Shown here: positions 6,001 to 7,492 of the stretch, piece after piece | Position numbering within the stretch: position 1 is the first letter of the stretch | Layout: every line of letters begins with the position of its first letter | DNA from: Phycisphaerae bacterium | Lineage (GTDB): Bacteria; Planctomycetota; Phycisphaerae; SM23-33 | Direction: 5' to 3' | Length of the DNA: 7,492 nucleotides | NCBI GenBank assembly: GCA_030610965.1 | Contig: JAUWQU010000167.1 | Coordinates: forward strand, 1-7,492 | The notes under the pieces: model-generated | What the model was told of the DNA's origin: nothing | Database searches by the model: none | What the model saw: only the letters and a program-made list of their open reading frames with translations | Program-made: the position numbers and the translations under genes

Positions 6001-7492
6001 ATGTACAAGAAGAACACATTGGGTGCAATCTGCTTGCTGGCAGCGCTGATAACGTCGACTTGCGGCGTATGGGCGGCGGAGAAGATCGATACAGAGCAGA
6101 GTAAGCCGCTGCCGCGGGTGCTGCTGATCGGGGATTCGATTCGCGGCGGATATGGGAAGGGAGTGGACAAACTGCTTGCCGGCAAGGCGGTCGTGACCGC
6201 CAACAAGGGCAACGCCCAGCACACGTGGAACGGGTTGGAGAAGATCGGCGCGTGGATCGGCGACGGCAAGTGGGACGTCATCCACTTCAATTGGGGCCTG
6301 TGGGACGTGGCATACCGCAACCCCAAGTCGAAGAACTTCGGGCATCTGGACAAGGTGGACGGGACACTCACCACGTCTCTTGCCGACTACGAGAAGAACC
6401 TCCGCAAGCTGGTCGCCCGGCTGAAGAAGACCGGCGCCACGCTGGTCTGGGCCAGCACCACCCCGGTGCCCGACGGCGAGCCGGGGCGGATCAGGGGCGA
6501 TGAGGTCAAGTACAACGCCGTGGCGGCGAAGATCATGGCGGGAAACGGCATCGCCATCGACGACTTGCACTCCGAGGTCCTTCGCCAGGGCCGGCCGAAA
6601 ACCAACAACGTGCATGACACGGGCGATCTTTCCCAGAAAGTCGCCGACAGCATCCTCGCCGCGATGGCCAGCCGTGGAACGGCCGTGACGGCGGGCAAGG
6701 AGGCGTCCGACATGAAGAAATCGGTCAAGGAGTTGCAGGCGGAATTTCTGAAGTTGAAATTTGGCATGTTCATTCATTACAACATGGCCACCTACAAGGG
6801 CGTCCAGTGGGTCGCCGGCTACCATAGCCCCGCCGACTTCGATCCGGGGGTTGGTACGATCGACACGGATGCCTGGGCGGACGCGGCGGTATCCGCCGGC
6901 ATGAAGTATGCCGTATTGACGGCAAAACATGTCTCGGGTTTCTGCCTGTGGGACAGCAAATATACGACCTATGACGTCATGAGCCCTGATTGTCCGTACA
7001 AGCGGGACCTCGTGGCACAGTTTGTCAAATCGTTCAAGAGCCGGGGCCTAAAGGTAGGGCTTTACTATTGCTGGCGCAACCCGGGATTTGGCGATCCCAA
7101 TAAATACAAGGTCCTGCCGCCGGAATGCGATCCCGCGACCCATACGCTGGAAGAACAAAACAGATTCCAGAAAGCACAAATCGCCGAGCTCTTGGAAAAG
7201 TATCCGGATGTGTTTTATATATGGAATGATGCTCTCGACGACAAGGTAATGTCCGCGGATGAAATACTGACTCTTATAAGAGGTGTGCGCCCAAACGTCA
7301 TTACCAGTGCAAACTGGTGGAGCTGGGGCAAGAAAGGAACGCCGTATGTGGACATTGCTGTAAAGGAATTGAGGCACTTCCCGGAGACCAATAAGGCACC
7401 AGGCGAAACGTGCTTCAAACTGGAACAGAAATGGTTCTGGAAAGAGGGGTTTGGCGCTGGAAGTGCACAGGGCGTCATGGCTCACATGGTCA
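6001..7492 (+). CDS. Secreted SGNH/GDSL esterase fused to GH29 alpha-L-fucosidase-like domain (3' end outside window)
   Basis: The frame from ATG 6001 is open to the window end (497 complete codons). GAAGGG at 5985-5990 is a plausible ribosome binding site, 45 bases after the GH2-type gene. Residues 1-25 form a signal peptide, with cleavage likely after GVWA. Residues about 38-225 are an SGNH hydrolase: LLIGDSIRGG gives nucleophile Ser46, NKGNAQHT has Gly70, HFNWGLWD has Asn97, and NVH gives His205. This group is usually annotated as a carbohydrate esterase. After a short linker (about 226-240) a GH29-type domain begins: KFGMFIHYNMATY (253-265), AKHVSGFCLWDSKYTTYDV (308-326), and YIWND at 406-410, where Asp410 is the expected nucleophile of the retaining alpha-L-fucosidase mechanism. 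The conserved KHHDGF of many GH29 enzymes is KHVSGF here, so it is a divergent branch. The GH29 acid/base and any C-terminal module lie outside the window. The codon style turns AT-richer near 7141. De-acetylation and de-fucosylation in one chain would suit an acetylated, fucosylated glycan. Confidence 0.9.
   Translation, partial: MYKKNTLGAICLLAALITSTCGVWAAEKIDTEQSKPLPRVLLIGDSIRGGYGKGVDKLLAGKAVVTANKGNAQHTWNGLEKIGAWIGDGKWDVIHFNWGLWDVAYRNPKSKNFGHLDKVDGTLTTSLADYEKNLRKLVARLKKTGATLVWASTTPVPDGEPGRIRGDEVKYNAVAAKIMAGNGIAIDDLHSEVLRQGRPKTNNVHDTGDLSQKVADSILAAMASRGTAVTAGKEASDMKKSVKELQAEFLKLKFGMFIHYNMATYKGVQWVAGYHSPADFDPGVGTIDTDAWADAAVSAGMKYAVLTAKHVSGFCLWDSKYTTYDVMSPDCPYKRDLVAQFVKSFKSRGLKVGLYYCWRNPGFGDPNKYKVLPPECDPATHTLEEQNRFQKAQIAELLEKYPDVFYIWNDALDDKVMSADEILTLIRGVRPNVITSANWWSWGKKGTPYVDIAVKELRHFPETNKAPGETCFKLEQKWFWKEGFGAGSAQGVMAHMV
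6697..6714 (+). promoter_or_regulatory. Internal Shine-Dalgarno and in-frame ATG in the esterase-fucosidase linker
   Basis: AAGGAGG (6697-6703) is a perfect Shine-Dalgarno core, 8 bases before an ATG (6712-6714) in frame with the fusion protein (Met238). That Met begins MKKSVKELQAEF, directly before the GH29-type domain. Initiation here would make a fucosidase-like protein without signal peptide or esterase domain. It may be an active second start or a relic of two once-separate genes. The same bases also encode ordinary linker residues (GKEAS), so chance is possible. Confidence 0.4.

Noticed and set aside
6604..6630. Loss of the catalytic Asp in the SGNH domain (NVH instead of DVH)
   Set aside because: From memory, relatives of this esterase group often read N-V-H at this place, so the change alone does not indicate an inactive enzyme.
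5860..6930. Open frame of 356 codons on the - strand
   Set aside because: It covers the end of the GH2-type gene and most of the esterase-fucosidase fusion, which have clear motifs on the + strand. Its own product has no recognisable domain.

Overview
The window reads as a piece of a carbohydrate-foraging gene cluster from a high-GC, Gram-negative-type bacterium. I infer a member of the Planctomycetota or a neighbouring PVC lineage. The reasons are an RhaT-type sugar transporter, a uroporphyrinogen-decarboxylase-like gene start, a sialate-O-acetylesterase-like enzyme, a large GH2-type enzyme and an SGNH/GH29 protein, all on one strand, with signal peptides on every enzyme whose start is visible. 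No rRNA, tRNA or taxonomic marker is present, so this placement is an inference from gene style only.

Layout, all on the + strand. Positions 2-466 hold the last 154 codons of an L-rhamnose/H+ symporter (RhaT family). Eleven bases later (478) a uroporphyrinogen-decarboxylase-family gene starts with a good ribosome binding site, but it is broken by an apparent one-base deletion near 552 and loses family resemblance by about 635. A near-consensus sigma-70-type promoter (TTGGCA, 17-bp spacer, TATAAT; 643-671) lies just past that break. It opens a stretch of about 360 bases with low coding potential and lower GC that leads to the enzyme genes. These are a secreted acetylesterase of the SASA/SGNH type (1039-2868), a secreted GH2-type glycoside hydrolase with a C-terminal amidotransferase-like domain (3034-5955), and a secreted fusion of an SGNH/GDSL esterase to a GH29 alpha-L-fucosidase-like domain (6001 to beyond the window end).

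The three enzyme genes share one direction with gaps of 165 and 45 bases and probably form one transcription unit. Two predicted esterases, a GH2-type exo-enzyme and a fucosidase-like domain would together de-acetylate and trim a fucose- and perhaps rhamnose-containing acetylated glycan. RhaT would import released rhamnose. The substrate is not shown by the sequence.

The points most worth a second look are the esterase-fucosidase fusion with a perfect Shine-Dalgarno sequence and in-frame ATG in its linker (6697-6714), the promoter plus long leader that begins where the broken decarboxylase gene ends, and a sharp GC drop inside the fucosidase domain (about 7141-7320). I see no CRISPR array, complete mobile element, RNA gene or defence system here.
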